Below, one piece after another: positions 12,213 through 24,200 of a stretch of DNA of 64,000 nucleotides. How positions within the stretch are numbered: the stretch's first letter is position 1; the number at the start of each line of letters is the position of its first letter. The stretch covers positions 32,202,727 through 32,266,726 of the forward strand of contig CANTUZ010000001.1 in the NCBI GenBank assembly GCA_947846985.1, written 5' to 3'. The notes below the pieces were generated by a model. That model did no database searches, was not told where the DNA came from, and saw only the letters and a program-made list of their open reading frames with translations. The stretch is from Fratercula arctica. Its lineage: Eukaryota > Chordata > Aves > Charadriiformes > Alcidae. Position numbers and translations under genes: made by a program.

Positions 12213-15200
12213 GTATTTTTCAGCAATCTGTTAGAAGGAAGGAGAGAGAATAAGACAGCAGTCCTTCATCTTTTCTACGTTTCTGTTTGCATATGGTAAA
12301 TATGAGAGCGATGCATGGGCACCTGAAATGGTGATGGATTTTGAGGAGAAACGTGTGCCTCCCCTTCCCTGCCTGCCAGCGACGGCTGTGGTTGTCTGGA
12401 CCGCTGGGCTGGTTGGTACCTGTCTTGGGCAAAAATATTGATCTGTGAGAGCATGGTAAGGAGGAGCACCAGCACCCAGACATGAATCCCAACCGTGGAG
12501 TTTGTCAGAGAGATCATCACAAACGCAAAGTGCTAGTCTAAAAGTGCCCCGGTGGAAAAAAATGGGATTTTACCAGTAATTTAAACAGAAGTAGAGTGAA
12601 GCCAGGATAGAGTGTAAACAGAAAACCCACACATCCATTTAGGCAGCACTTCTGAGTTTCCGAGATGTTCAGAATCCAAACACTGTGATTTAGTTTTTTT
12701 CTGGAGTTTAATATTAAACAATTATCTCTTATTAGATATCTCAAGCTATATTTACCTTTTTTTTATATGTATATACCCTATACCCTTCTTTTCGTAATAT
12801 TTTACCACTCATTAAGTAACCCAGCCAATGTTTGGAGGCAGATAGCAGGGGCTTTCCATGGAAAGAAACACCCTTTAAATTACAGGGGAAAAAACCCACC
12901 CTTTTAAAGGACGGCAAGAACTTGTCCCATTTTGGTTCTGGCTGCCTGTGGTGACACAGTCCATCTGCTCTGCTTGCAAGCCAGGATGTGGCTTGTGGCT
13001 GTATGCAGGACAGGGTCACAGCTGTCACCTGTGGGTGGGTGAAGAAGGGACAAGTGGCTCCATCAAAAGCCACTGGAAGGGGACCACACGGCAGCTGTGG
13101 GGAACAGCAACTGGTTCCCTACATAGGGAGAGTCTGAGTTTCTGCAACAGAGACTGGATCCCAAACTGGGGTCCAAGTGGACAACTTGGCCTTATCCTAA
13201 GTATAAAACAAGTTTTTAGAGGAAAGGCTGGGCTTTTTCCACATGTCTTCTTTGAACACACCATAAGCACGCATTCCACCTGCTCTAGGAATGCCCCTAG
13301 CACAGCCTGCCTTGGCACAGCCAAAAATGCACAGCCGGCATGAAAGGGCCGGGCTAATCCTTGAAGTAAAAGGTTACCTATTTCCTAGGGAATTCATGCA
13401 TTGGTCCTCCTTGGGGGTGGGCCAACAGAAGTGGTTCCTGCTCACTTTTGCATTTTTCTCAATGCAAATTTGCCAGCTCCCAAGAATGAAAAAAAAATTG
13501 ACTGTTTGCAGACGTAAGCCTTTATTTTTGAAGAGCTTTCCATGTGGAAATCAAGTATTCTTAGCAGACATACACGTGAGCTGCATCCTTGAGGACAAAT
13601 CTGCCCCTGCAAGAGGCTGAGGATCTGAAACAGCCACAAGTGACTGGAAGCAAATGCGTGCAGAAATCTCGCTCAGTGATATCCCAGGCAATCGCGTGTT
13701 GGATTTCGACATCACAATTTAAAATTCAGATTAAATATGAAGTTTCTTTCAGCGTGTTTCAGTAGAGGGATAGTATTTAGACACAAGTAGATTTACCAAG
13801 GAAAATCAAACATGGGAATGCCTCATTAGGGACCTAGAGTGAACAGTTATTATGTCTTCAAGAATTTGTACAGTACAGTGATTCACAGCGCTTCATTGGC
13901 CTTTTTCAATCTCTTTTCATTGCTTTTTTGTCTTTCATAAGAGTGGTTTATGCAATCTGAGCAGTAACCTTTTTTTTTTTATTTTAATGCTTTTTCTGGC
14001 TCACTCTCACAGCCGTGCTTCTCTTTTTCCTGTGTCTTCTACATTGTCTTTTCCACCATCTCCTCTGTCATCCTACTGCCCTCCCCAAATGCCTCCATGT
14101 CCACGCTCTTTCCCCAGACCTCTGCATGCCCACGGGTGCCTTGCCTCTCTCCCATCACCTTCTGCATAAGTCTGCTATAAATCTCTCCCTCATCCCCTCT
14201 AATTTTTTGGAAATAATGCCACCTGGGATGTTGGCGCTGAGGTAGGTTGCCTCAGCAGTGGTTTATCTGATAGAGCATTTGGGGTGAGCCGAGATGTACA
14301 ACAAACCCTGTAGGAGGGGGCTGCATCAGACCCCAGGTCTGCTGTGCTTTGCACGCAGAGGGAAACGTGCAGCCTGTGGCCACCGAATTAATGCAAACCT
14401 GGAGGAGAAAGGGGCCGCTCTGGCAGCAAACCCCCCCGGGTACTTCATCTGCCTGTACGAGGTGTTTGGGCCAAAATTCCCGGTTTCCTCCCCATTCTTG
14501 TAGCATCGTGCCTTCACCCCATTGCCCCTGGGCAGCCGCAGTGAAGGTGAAACAGGCGTGAGAATATGCCCTCCCAAAGAGTTGGTAAAGCAAAGAGGCC
14601 CAAACTGCTTACAGGCGAAACATGAGTGGAAGGGCAAAGTAAATTAGCTTGTAAGTCTTGCCTCTTCCTCTGCAAAGCCTGCCCTCAGTCTCCAGCAACG
14701 TTTTGTTTTTTTTTTTTTACGGCTCATTTTTGGGAGCTTTTTCTTCGCTCTTTTGCAATTTATTATATCATTAAAACCGATGGCAAAAAATGTTCCTCAT
14801 TAAGGTGGGAAGGTTTTATCTGAAATACAAAATAATGAAATGGCAAGAAATCTCAAGGCGAGAAAAAAACCCTGCTGTTCTGCACAAAAAGAGGATTTTT
14901 TTTATTTTTTTTTTTTTTTAAAAAAAAGCTTTTTCTATCCCCTCCAGCACCGACGACAGATTCCCCATCAGATCAGCCCACTGGTTCTAAGCCAAAGGAA
15001 TCCAAGTAAGGAGAGTAATTGGTAACATTTTTCTACAGAATTCAGTCACGTTAGGCTGTATTTATGCCACACGCGGGTGAGCAGCAGGAACACCTAACAA
15101 CTGGAGAATTATAGTATGCCTGAGACATCCACAGCCTGGCAGCCGCTGCTGTCCCCCTGCTATTAATAAAGTGGAAGTTATGTCTGTCCAAGTGGTTGTC

Positions 15201-18200
15201 TTCAGGCCCTTCAGCGTTTGCTGTATTAAAAGGGATGCTGCCAGCCTCTGCAGAGGGTTTTTTTTATTTTATTTTTGTCGTTGTTGTTGTTAGATAGATA
15301 AATCCCGTGCAGCATCTCTCGAAGCGGCTGCGACGTGTGATTTTTATTTTGCAGGCTGCTCTTCCGGCTGGGGAGGAAAGGGAGGTCTGATTCCCCAGCC
15401 ATGGTAAATCAGCGTAATGCCACCCTTCACGCCACTGATGCTGCTGGAGCAACGTGGATTTACATCGGCCGGGGATGTAGCTCACTCCTTTCGGCTGCCC
15501 GATATAAATGTTAGACATATCTAATCTTCCTTGCAGACAGAGAGAAAGGGAGAGAAAAGAAATTGAATAGAGAAGCTCGTTCAAGAGACAAATAAAGACC
15601 AAATTCTTCTGCAGTCTACTTTAAATGGCACTCACCTCATTGATAACATTCCTTATACGAATATCTGGAGGATGTTTTGCCTTTTTTCCTTAAAGACATT
15701 GCCACATGCACTTGGCACCAAGGGAAATGGATATAAGCAACTGTTTAAAGGAAGGCTGTTGTATTGCTACAGGAACATGCAGCAAAGTGGTTTTTTTCAT
15801 TATAGGGTTATAAATTCATAACTTGCAGCCTGAAAGAGTGCGGGCTCTATTTCTTCCCCAAATTTTGAAAATGTTGCGGTCTGAGGTAAAAACTGTGTTG
15901 CCATATCAAGGGAAATTGGTCTTAACTGATTCCTCAAAGGTTTTCATCCACAGATGCATTAATTTGTGTGCACTGTGCCCAGAATCCTTTAAAATTCGTA
16001 GATAACTAATAAAGAGGCAGTGATGTGTAAAGGCCTTGTTGAATTACTAATGCAGATAAACAAACAAAAAAAATAATCAAAAGCCCTTCACTCCTTTCCT
16101 TGAATCAGACCAAGTCAGGCCCCAACTATGGTTCGTTCAGCATCTTTTTTGTTTTCATGCTGTTTTTCATTTGCCGAGGCCACCGGCATCTTTAAATTAG
16201 TATATCACAGGGGCGATCAAAAAATTCTCCCTGCGTTACAGAGATAGAAGCAGCTGGACATCTCAATAGCTCCGTGTCGTAGGCTGGGAATTATTTCATA
16301 CCCTGCCAGACAACTGCAGGGGAAAAGAGAGAGTGAGAGGGGGTCTGGAAAGCCCCAGTTACCCCCCTGCACCCTCCTGCCCTCAGTTTTGAGAGAACAT
16401 CTCTCCCCTCGGCACAACGCAAGACCTAACTTTCACATCTTCTGAGCCAGAACTCGTTTAAGGTGACTGGTGCTCCCTGCCCAAAATAATACCACCAAGA
16501 GCCACTGGAAATAGCTGGGAAACCTTGTCTGCTCCTAAACCCCACAGCCCTTTCCCCCCCCACCCTGGGCCATGAACCGCCTATGAGCATCCTACCCAGT
16601 GTCACCTCTTTTCAGATGGCATGAAGACAGCTATCCTGCCGACAGAACGCACGACTTCAAGGACAAGACGACCCAGACGGAGTGGAGCTATTCAAACGAG
16701 TCCCTGGTTGCCAGGGAGGAAGGTGAGTTCATCTAAAGCATCCCTGTCCGACATCCCAAGTACTCAGAACTGTGGAGGTTTTTTAAAAAGCAGCTTTTGG
16801 CATCAGTTTACTTAAAGAAAAATACTCACATGGTAGGTTTTGTTTGGCAGAAATGTTGATTCAGTTGAAGCACTTTGACAAGGATAAATACCTCTCATCA
16901 CCAAGATCCTAAGTTCTGTTCCTCCTCCTATTATTATGGCACAAAATGCCTTATATCATTTTTCCTTAGACCCAGCGTTGTTTCACTTTCCGCATTATTA
17001 GGCCTTTCACCTAGAAAATGGCAAAAGGCAAACTCTCAGACCCCTACACAGAGCCTATCAGACTCTGTGTACTAATGAGAGCCCGGGAGTAAGCCAGGGC
17101 CATGCTCAGCACCTTGCCTGATGGCCCAGCAGCTGATGAGCATCGACAAGAGTGCTCTGAGCCCACACCACCCCAGCCCGCTCCATCAAGGTGCAAGGAT
17201 GAGCTGATTTTGCAGTGAGCTGCCCCTTGAAGTCAGGCTTGCTCTCCATCACCACCCCAAGCCATGATGCTGGAGCTGAGGGACGACACCTGCTGAGGTG
17301 GGAGGGTACTCAGCATTTCCAGCCCAAGCTGTGTTAGCATGGATTGTCTCAGTCAACAGAGATGGTGACAATCCAGAATGGAGAAATATTCTAGTTTTTA
17401 GCTTCTTGATTTTAGTAGGCTTCCTCAGGCTGATGGATCCCTCTCTTTTTGCCCAAAAAGGGGGAGTGAAGTGAACTTCACTTGAAGTTCACGAGTGTAT
17501 TGACAGTATTGTCATTGCAGTCTACCAGCAATGGGCAAAAACTGTTCTTCCCCTCCTTCCCTGCCTCCTGGAGTCCCCTCCTTGTTGCCACCAGCAAGAC
17601 TGGCCTCTGCAACTATCCAAGGTCAATTTTCAAGGCCAGCATCTCCTTTTAGGCTCACGCAACTCCTCCATCTCCATCCATCCAGGTTCGGAAGGACGTT
17701 TGAGGGCCAAAGTCACATTGATTTCCAGGGGCACTTTAGACACCTAAAAGTTTTAGCGGATCCTGGCCTAAGGGTTTCTTTGTAAGAGAATCACAACGTT
17801 GTCACTAGGCTGTCTCAGTCCATGAGGGTTTATGAAATGCTTAGCTAGCAAAACAAAAAGCATTAAGTTCTTGGCTACAGTGTTCTGCCAAAAGATAGGC
17901 AGGTCGTGCTTCAATGCAGATGTCTCGGGGAAAAAATGTGCAGTGCATTAGAGAGCTGTGACTCATAGAATAATTATCCTCGTTTCTCATAGTTTATTAA
18001 TAATTTAAACCCAATCTTGGTGTTATTGATCTATCATTGAATCGGAGATTTATTTCAGATCTGTAGTCACTGAAGCAGTAAATTTAATCCCCCTTCCCCT
18101 CCCACCCTTCCATCCACTAAACTCACTTTATAACTAAAACATGATGTTTAGGCTGTTTCAGTAATAGGAGAGGAGAAGAAGAGCTCAGAGGCTGTGGGTG

Positions 18201-21200
18201 GTGGGAGCAGCCTTAAGCCCACAGAAGACCAAAGTGAGCAGCATTAAGGCTCTGGGTTTAATACACCTTTTTTGACCGAACCATCCTCTGCACCTGGTGT
18301 CAGGGATGCCAAAAGGACCAAATGCCGCCTGCTGGTGTGTGCATCCCAACCAGATCCTAAACCAGTTTTGCCTGTTTTCCTCTGGGTTTGCTTGCCCATT
18401 CCCGCAGTTAACCATCAGTTCTGCACACATCCCAGTTGTGGATCCCAGTTTTACTCTTTGTCCTCTGGGAGCACAGATGTGAGCTCACCGAGGTAAAAGC
18501 GCCTGCAACACGTAAGGCGTTGCAAGGCACACAAGCTCTTGGGCCTGATCCTAATCTTACTTAAACTGGCAAAAACCTGAAGCAGCTGCCTGGGTGTCCC
18601 AGGAGTACCATGAGTGTAAAATCAATTTAAGCGCGTGGAGGATGAAGCATAGAAAACTATAATGTGAAGACTCCTACAGCAGTGCTCACTTGGCTGTACC
18701 ATGTGTCTGGTGCATTCACTAATATAAGCAGCAAGACCTGGCCTTTTAAAGGAAGCCAGGAATAGAAAACAGCATGCTTTATGGCTGTAAAGTGCCCAGA
18801 AGAGTGATTTTTGTAGGCAAATGAAATACACATTTATTAGACCAATTGTAGTATACAGTTGGGGTAGAAAATGTGTTCTTGGCTGGACCAACTCTTTCTC
18901 AGGTCTGAAAGAAAGCGGCAAATGTGCCCAAATGCTCGTCTGTTCTTTTCCATCTATATTAAAAGATACAATTAAAGATATTACCATCCACTGCCAGCCC
19001 ATCCTAGCTGCTGTCCTTAGACCCTGCAGCTGGAACCACAGCAAGTGGGGGATCTTGGCCACGGTTGGGGCTTCTGCAGCTATGGAAACGTGCAACAGGG
19101 ACCAAGCTGTCACAGTCTTGCTCTAAAAAGCAAACAAGACCCGGTGTAACCAGGCAGAGAGGATGCGTTGGTGGGGTAAAGCACCGGTGTGCACCCGTGA
19201 GCGTGGGCTCTTAGCACATCTGATGTTTCTTGCCCAAGTGGAAGACATCCCTAGAGATGAACAGCAGAAAAAAAAAAAAAGCACAACAAACTTTGTGTAG
19301 CCTATAACTATGTTTTCCAGAGGTATCATTCTTAATTAAATAGACATGAAGATGGGTTTTCCTTGCTTTGGGTTTGGAGGTTTTTTTGGTGTTCAGTTTA
19401 GGTTAGCTAAACCTGGAATAAGACCAGTGAAACGCTGCTGTTGCACTAATCCTGCAGGACAAGGGATGGTGCCAGCAGTAACACATCGGGATGCAGGTGC
19501 TGGGTGTTTTGAGACTGTTGGGAGGGGAGCAAAGCCGCAGAAATCCACAGCTGGAAATGCTGCTGGGTCTCTCTGATGCTGGGTCCCGCCTGTCCCGATG
19601 AGACCATTGTCATTGTTGGGTCACAGCTCCTGCAAAGCCCTGGCTTGCTGGCATTGAACCTTTCTCTTCTGCGAGGCCCGAGAGACTTATTTGGCCAGAT
19701 TTCACATGAAGGCGTGAATTCCTAGAAATTGGGACTTTCTTGCAGTTACAAAGCAGTGACCTCCCTTCTTCCCCATCCTCGGTGAAAGGGGCAGAGTGAG
19801 CAACCACACGCACAGGTCCCCATCACCGCTGCAAGTGTGTTTTGAGTACCCACCTGCAATGGGAGCAGGTTCAGGCCCCCTCTGAATACATAACCCTTCC
19901 TCCCACAGTTTAGTCCTGCACCAGGCAATTAGGAGGGTATTTTCAGTACCGAGCAGCCAAGTGGAGAAACTGAGCATCGCTTCAGGGTGCAGTTCACCCA
20001 GAATATGTTATTTAATGTGTTTAGGTCTTATTGCACCCTGGCAAGGTGAGGAAATACCTTTTCCTGCTCTTTTAGGGAGTGAGTAACTGAAGAACTGTAT
20101 CCCCGTCTCATCTCCCCTGAGCTAGGTGCCTACTCCTCCAAACAGTTTGCTGGAGGTTCTTGTTCCTTGCTGTTGACAATCATAGGCTCTTAATTCAGGC
20201 ACTTCACTTATGGAGACAACCTTGGACCTTGGTTCAGCTTGCACAGGTCTCCTGACCTGTGGAACACCCTCCTCAAAAGGCCCAGGTAAGGTATTTGGAG
20301 AGGCAGGGCATGCTCAGCTGCCCCACCACCCTCCTGCACCCAGGCTGGCCGCAGGGCAGGCAGGTGGTCCCCACCCCACCTGGCACCCATCAGAGGCTGG
20401 GGTGGTGCAGAAGCGGTTTTGGCACAGTGTCCTCACGCTGCAGGGATTTCTGCTCTTCCCTTCAGCCGTGGCAGTGCTCTCCAGGCAGACAGAGGTGTAC
20501 TCTGAGACGGGAGAGAGCAAGGGGACAACCAAATCCGATGAAGAGGCAGCGGACGAGGATGGAGAGGAGAATAATGAAGCAGAACTGTGTGAGCAAGGTA
20601 CAACGTGATATTTGGAATAATCACAGTGACTGTGAGATAAACCTGAGCTTTCTAGCTGCCCGTCTGCCATCCTTTGAAAATCAGAGGCTAAACTAAAGAT
20701 CATTTTGTTTGTAAGAGCAACCAAAGCATTTGAAGTCCTCCTTTTGCCACCGTAGATCAGAGATTAGCACTGTTTGGTGGCCATGGAGGACAAGCGATAC
20801 TGTCTAGCCATCCAGGGACATAATAAAAATGGGGAGGGTAATGTGAATGGGAGCATTTCAACAGAATACTAGAGTTAGCCTCTAGGAAAGGGCCAAGAGG
20901 ATGCCTGGGAGCACCAGCCTTAAACTGAAGGGTCTCAGCCCTCTTCCTCCCATGGTCTTCCTCCTCAATTTCAGGGTGTTTCAGTTCTTCCACACCTCAG
21001 CTGGGTGGTCATGGGATGTCAGAGAGTGCAGGAGGCAAGAAAACCTGTGGTTTGCAGAAAAAAACAGTTGGGAAAGGGGATGAAAGAAGGAAAAGGGGGA
21101 ATCTGAGAAAGGGGGCAAGAAATAGGAGATTAGAGAAGGAAAAAATATAAATAGCTGTGGGCATATAAATGAAAAATCAAGGAGGACAGACCCTAGGGAA

Positions 21201-24200
21201 GAGCAGAAAACAAGAATAGGAATTAAGGGAGAGGCAGAGCAGGGGGGGAAGTGGAAAAACAGAGGGAGAGACATTGAAAGGGGAGGTGGATATAAATTAG
21301 AAGCAAAACTTAAAGGAGAAGAAATTTATCAAAACTGCAAAATAAAAGCAGCAAAGTAAAGAGCGGCTGATTCCAGAGAGCAGAGGAGATAGGCTCGTCC
21401 AGACAGTGCTCCTGGTTGTTCATTGCTAAGTTTGGTGACAAAAGAGTGCAGAGAAGGTAACTCCTCTTTTCTGCTTCTGTCTGGACATCTGCAGTCCTCA
21501 GAGGAATCAGGCTGTGAAAGAAAGACCTGGGACTGCAAAGCGCTTCCTTTCTCTTTGGGATAAAAAGTGCTCATTCTGGGGAGAAAAGGGGAAAGGGCAA
21601 AGCCAAGATTCTTGATTTTGATTTTTCTTTTTTCTTATTTAGTTTTTTATTTTCACAACAAGCTTTGGCACACATTTGTTAGGTAGAGAGTGGCTCCCCA
21701 GCACAGGGGACACGCTCCATGGTGAAGTCTGCTCCAGCATTACCCAGAACAGATACCGGGCAAACAGAGGGGCACAGCTGCGGAGTTTCTGCCTGGGCTA
21801 CCTCCCTTTACCCACCCCAAACCTCTCAATCTCCCATCAGTGGGGTGCAACAGCTTCAAATCTGCAGGAGGAGAATTCCTGGAAACCCAGCTCTATTCTT
21901 TGCCCTGCCTTGCAGCTCGTCCCTCCATCCCTACTTTTGCTTGTCAGGCATTTGTATAAATAGGATTAACATCTGCAGTTACACTTAGCTAGGTTGCAAA
22001 TTACACAGGCTATCAAGCCTTGTGCTTCAGGGCATACACTGATTACCATCGGAGGGGCAAAAATGAGTTTTTCCAATAACAGAATATTGCATGATTGACT
22101 GGGGACATTACGGGGCAGAGTGGATTAGCCTTTGCCATCAGTATCAGTTATATGTCTTTACCGCATCAAAGCACCAGACGTGGGCGAGCCGCTTCCATTC
22201 AGGCAGCACTGGGGGTGGCTGGGTCCAGAGGAGCAGGGCTGGTTGTTAAAACTGGCACTGATTTCTGAGCCTGCTTATAAAATGTGCCTCCAGCAAGCTG
22301 AGCTCCCTGCTTCTGCTTGCCCACCTCCTGGGCAGCACGCTGCATGCCTTCGGCTCACCAGAGACATCCTCCCCTCCCTTGTCCTCTTACGGCCGGACCC
22401 AGCCCTCCCCGCTGCTACCGCAGGGATCCAACCACCCCACCTCACTGCCTTGCTGATGTCTCTTTTCCCCTAACCCGAACAATATTCCTCTGGTGGTGGT
22501 TTCCCCAGCTCTGAGCCAAGGGTCAGGTCCTGCAGGACAATATACAGGCTGCTGCCCATAAAACATCATCCTGCGACATGATTTTTCAGAAGCCCAATTC
22601 GCACGCGGGCTCTCGGGGCTCCCCATCACCACTCTGATTATTTGCAGTGAGAGAGGAAGCCGTGAACTACAAAAAGCTGCGGCATCTCCTGGTGTTTCCC
22701 AACCTTGGTGGGATCAAGAGCTATCAGAGGAGCTGGGACATGCCGTTAAAAGGAGGCTGGAGGGTACCTGAGGGAAGGGTCTGCTGACCCCATCCTTACA
22801 GTGCTTCCAGGGGCTTGCGAGAGGGGCTGAGGTCCCCGTTAGCTCTCTGTTATGTATGAACAGCTTTGCCCATGCTCAACTTTCAGGCCATCTCATTCCC
22901 TTCATCTTGGCAGCAAAATGATCGTCTCATTTGAATGGAAGAGCTAGAATTGACAGAAAATACAAAATAAGAACCGTAATTAGCAGCAAAACTTTTAATT
23001 CCCCTCTCTAAGCCATTTCTAAATGTGTTAGTGCTTATTTATTGAACCTGGCTTGACATTTAGACAGTTCCTTTTAATGCTAATAGGGTTGATTACCAGG
23101 TTGAATCCTACTGCTCTGAGGAAGCTGCTGCTCAGTATTCAGAGCTGCCAAGTTCCCCCTGCACAGAAACACCCGCCTTTCTTCACAAGAAATATGTATT
23201 ATTCAGCACAAGTTGATTAAAATAAGGCCACTGGGGGAGCAAGGAACCTGCACCAGTGATGCCGGACCGGCAGCCCACGCACGAGGCATGTGGCCGTGGG
23301 GCACCGGGGATTCTGCCTTTCTGTGGCCAAAAAAATCCCTCCAGTGTTGGCGGGATGGGTGGCTTGGCTTGCGGTGCCGGGGGGCACTCTGGGACTGGCA
23401 GGACCCCTGTCTGGTGATGGGTGGGGGGCCCCGAGGAGGAGTAGGAGTGGGTGAGAGGCACAGCCACAAGAGAGGAAGAGGAGGAGGAGGAGGAGGAGGA
23501 TGAAGAGGAGGAGGAGGAGGAGGAGGAGAAGGAGGAGGAGGAGGAGGAGGAAGAGGAGGAGGAGGAGGAGGAGGAAAAGGAAGAGGAAGGAGCCACCTTA
23601 TTACCCCAGGTTGCAGTCAAAAGATGGAGTTTTCCTTTCCTTGCTCACTTGCAGTTCACACTCTACTTTCAAGACTCTCATCTTCCTCCTTACCCTACAG
23701 AGCCAAACACAGCGGGGACCCCTTTCTAATGGAAACTGAGGGCCAAGAAATGTGGGTGGGTTGTTTTGGGGTTTTTTTTTCATAACAGTCATGATCCTAT
23801 TATTTGCTTCAGTGTGTGCAATGGAGCTTTTTGCGCTCCCTTTCCTGCGGATCAATCGACTGGACAGATGTCTGACTGTCCTCCTGTTTCAATGTGTATC
23901 ATCATTACTCCTCCAGAGCTGCTGTAAAATAGCACAGGTGTCAATAAGAATAGAATTTGGCCTTGCGTTTACTTTAAATTAGGCTTTATAGGTGAAAATG
24001 GTAGGTTTTCAGAAAATAAGCCTCCCCTCCGCATTACTGAGCACGCAATCGCAATGCGACGGGGCTTGGGCGATGCAGCAGCCTCCAGAAATCGGGCAGG
24101 CTCCTAAACGCTGAGAGTGACAAGCCAGCCTGGCTTGACAAGCTTTGCCAATGGCTAGCGAAGGGCAAGGAGATTACCCTGATCTGGGGAACGGAGATAC

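Noticed and set aside
23451..23729. Poly-glutamate open frame as an ERICH6B exon
   Set aside because: There is no pyrimidine tract or convincing acceptor on its left, and exons 4 and 5 already join in phase without it. Kept only as a finding to test.
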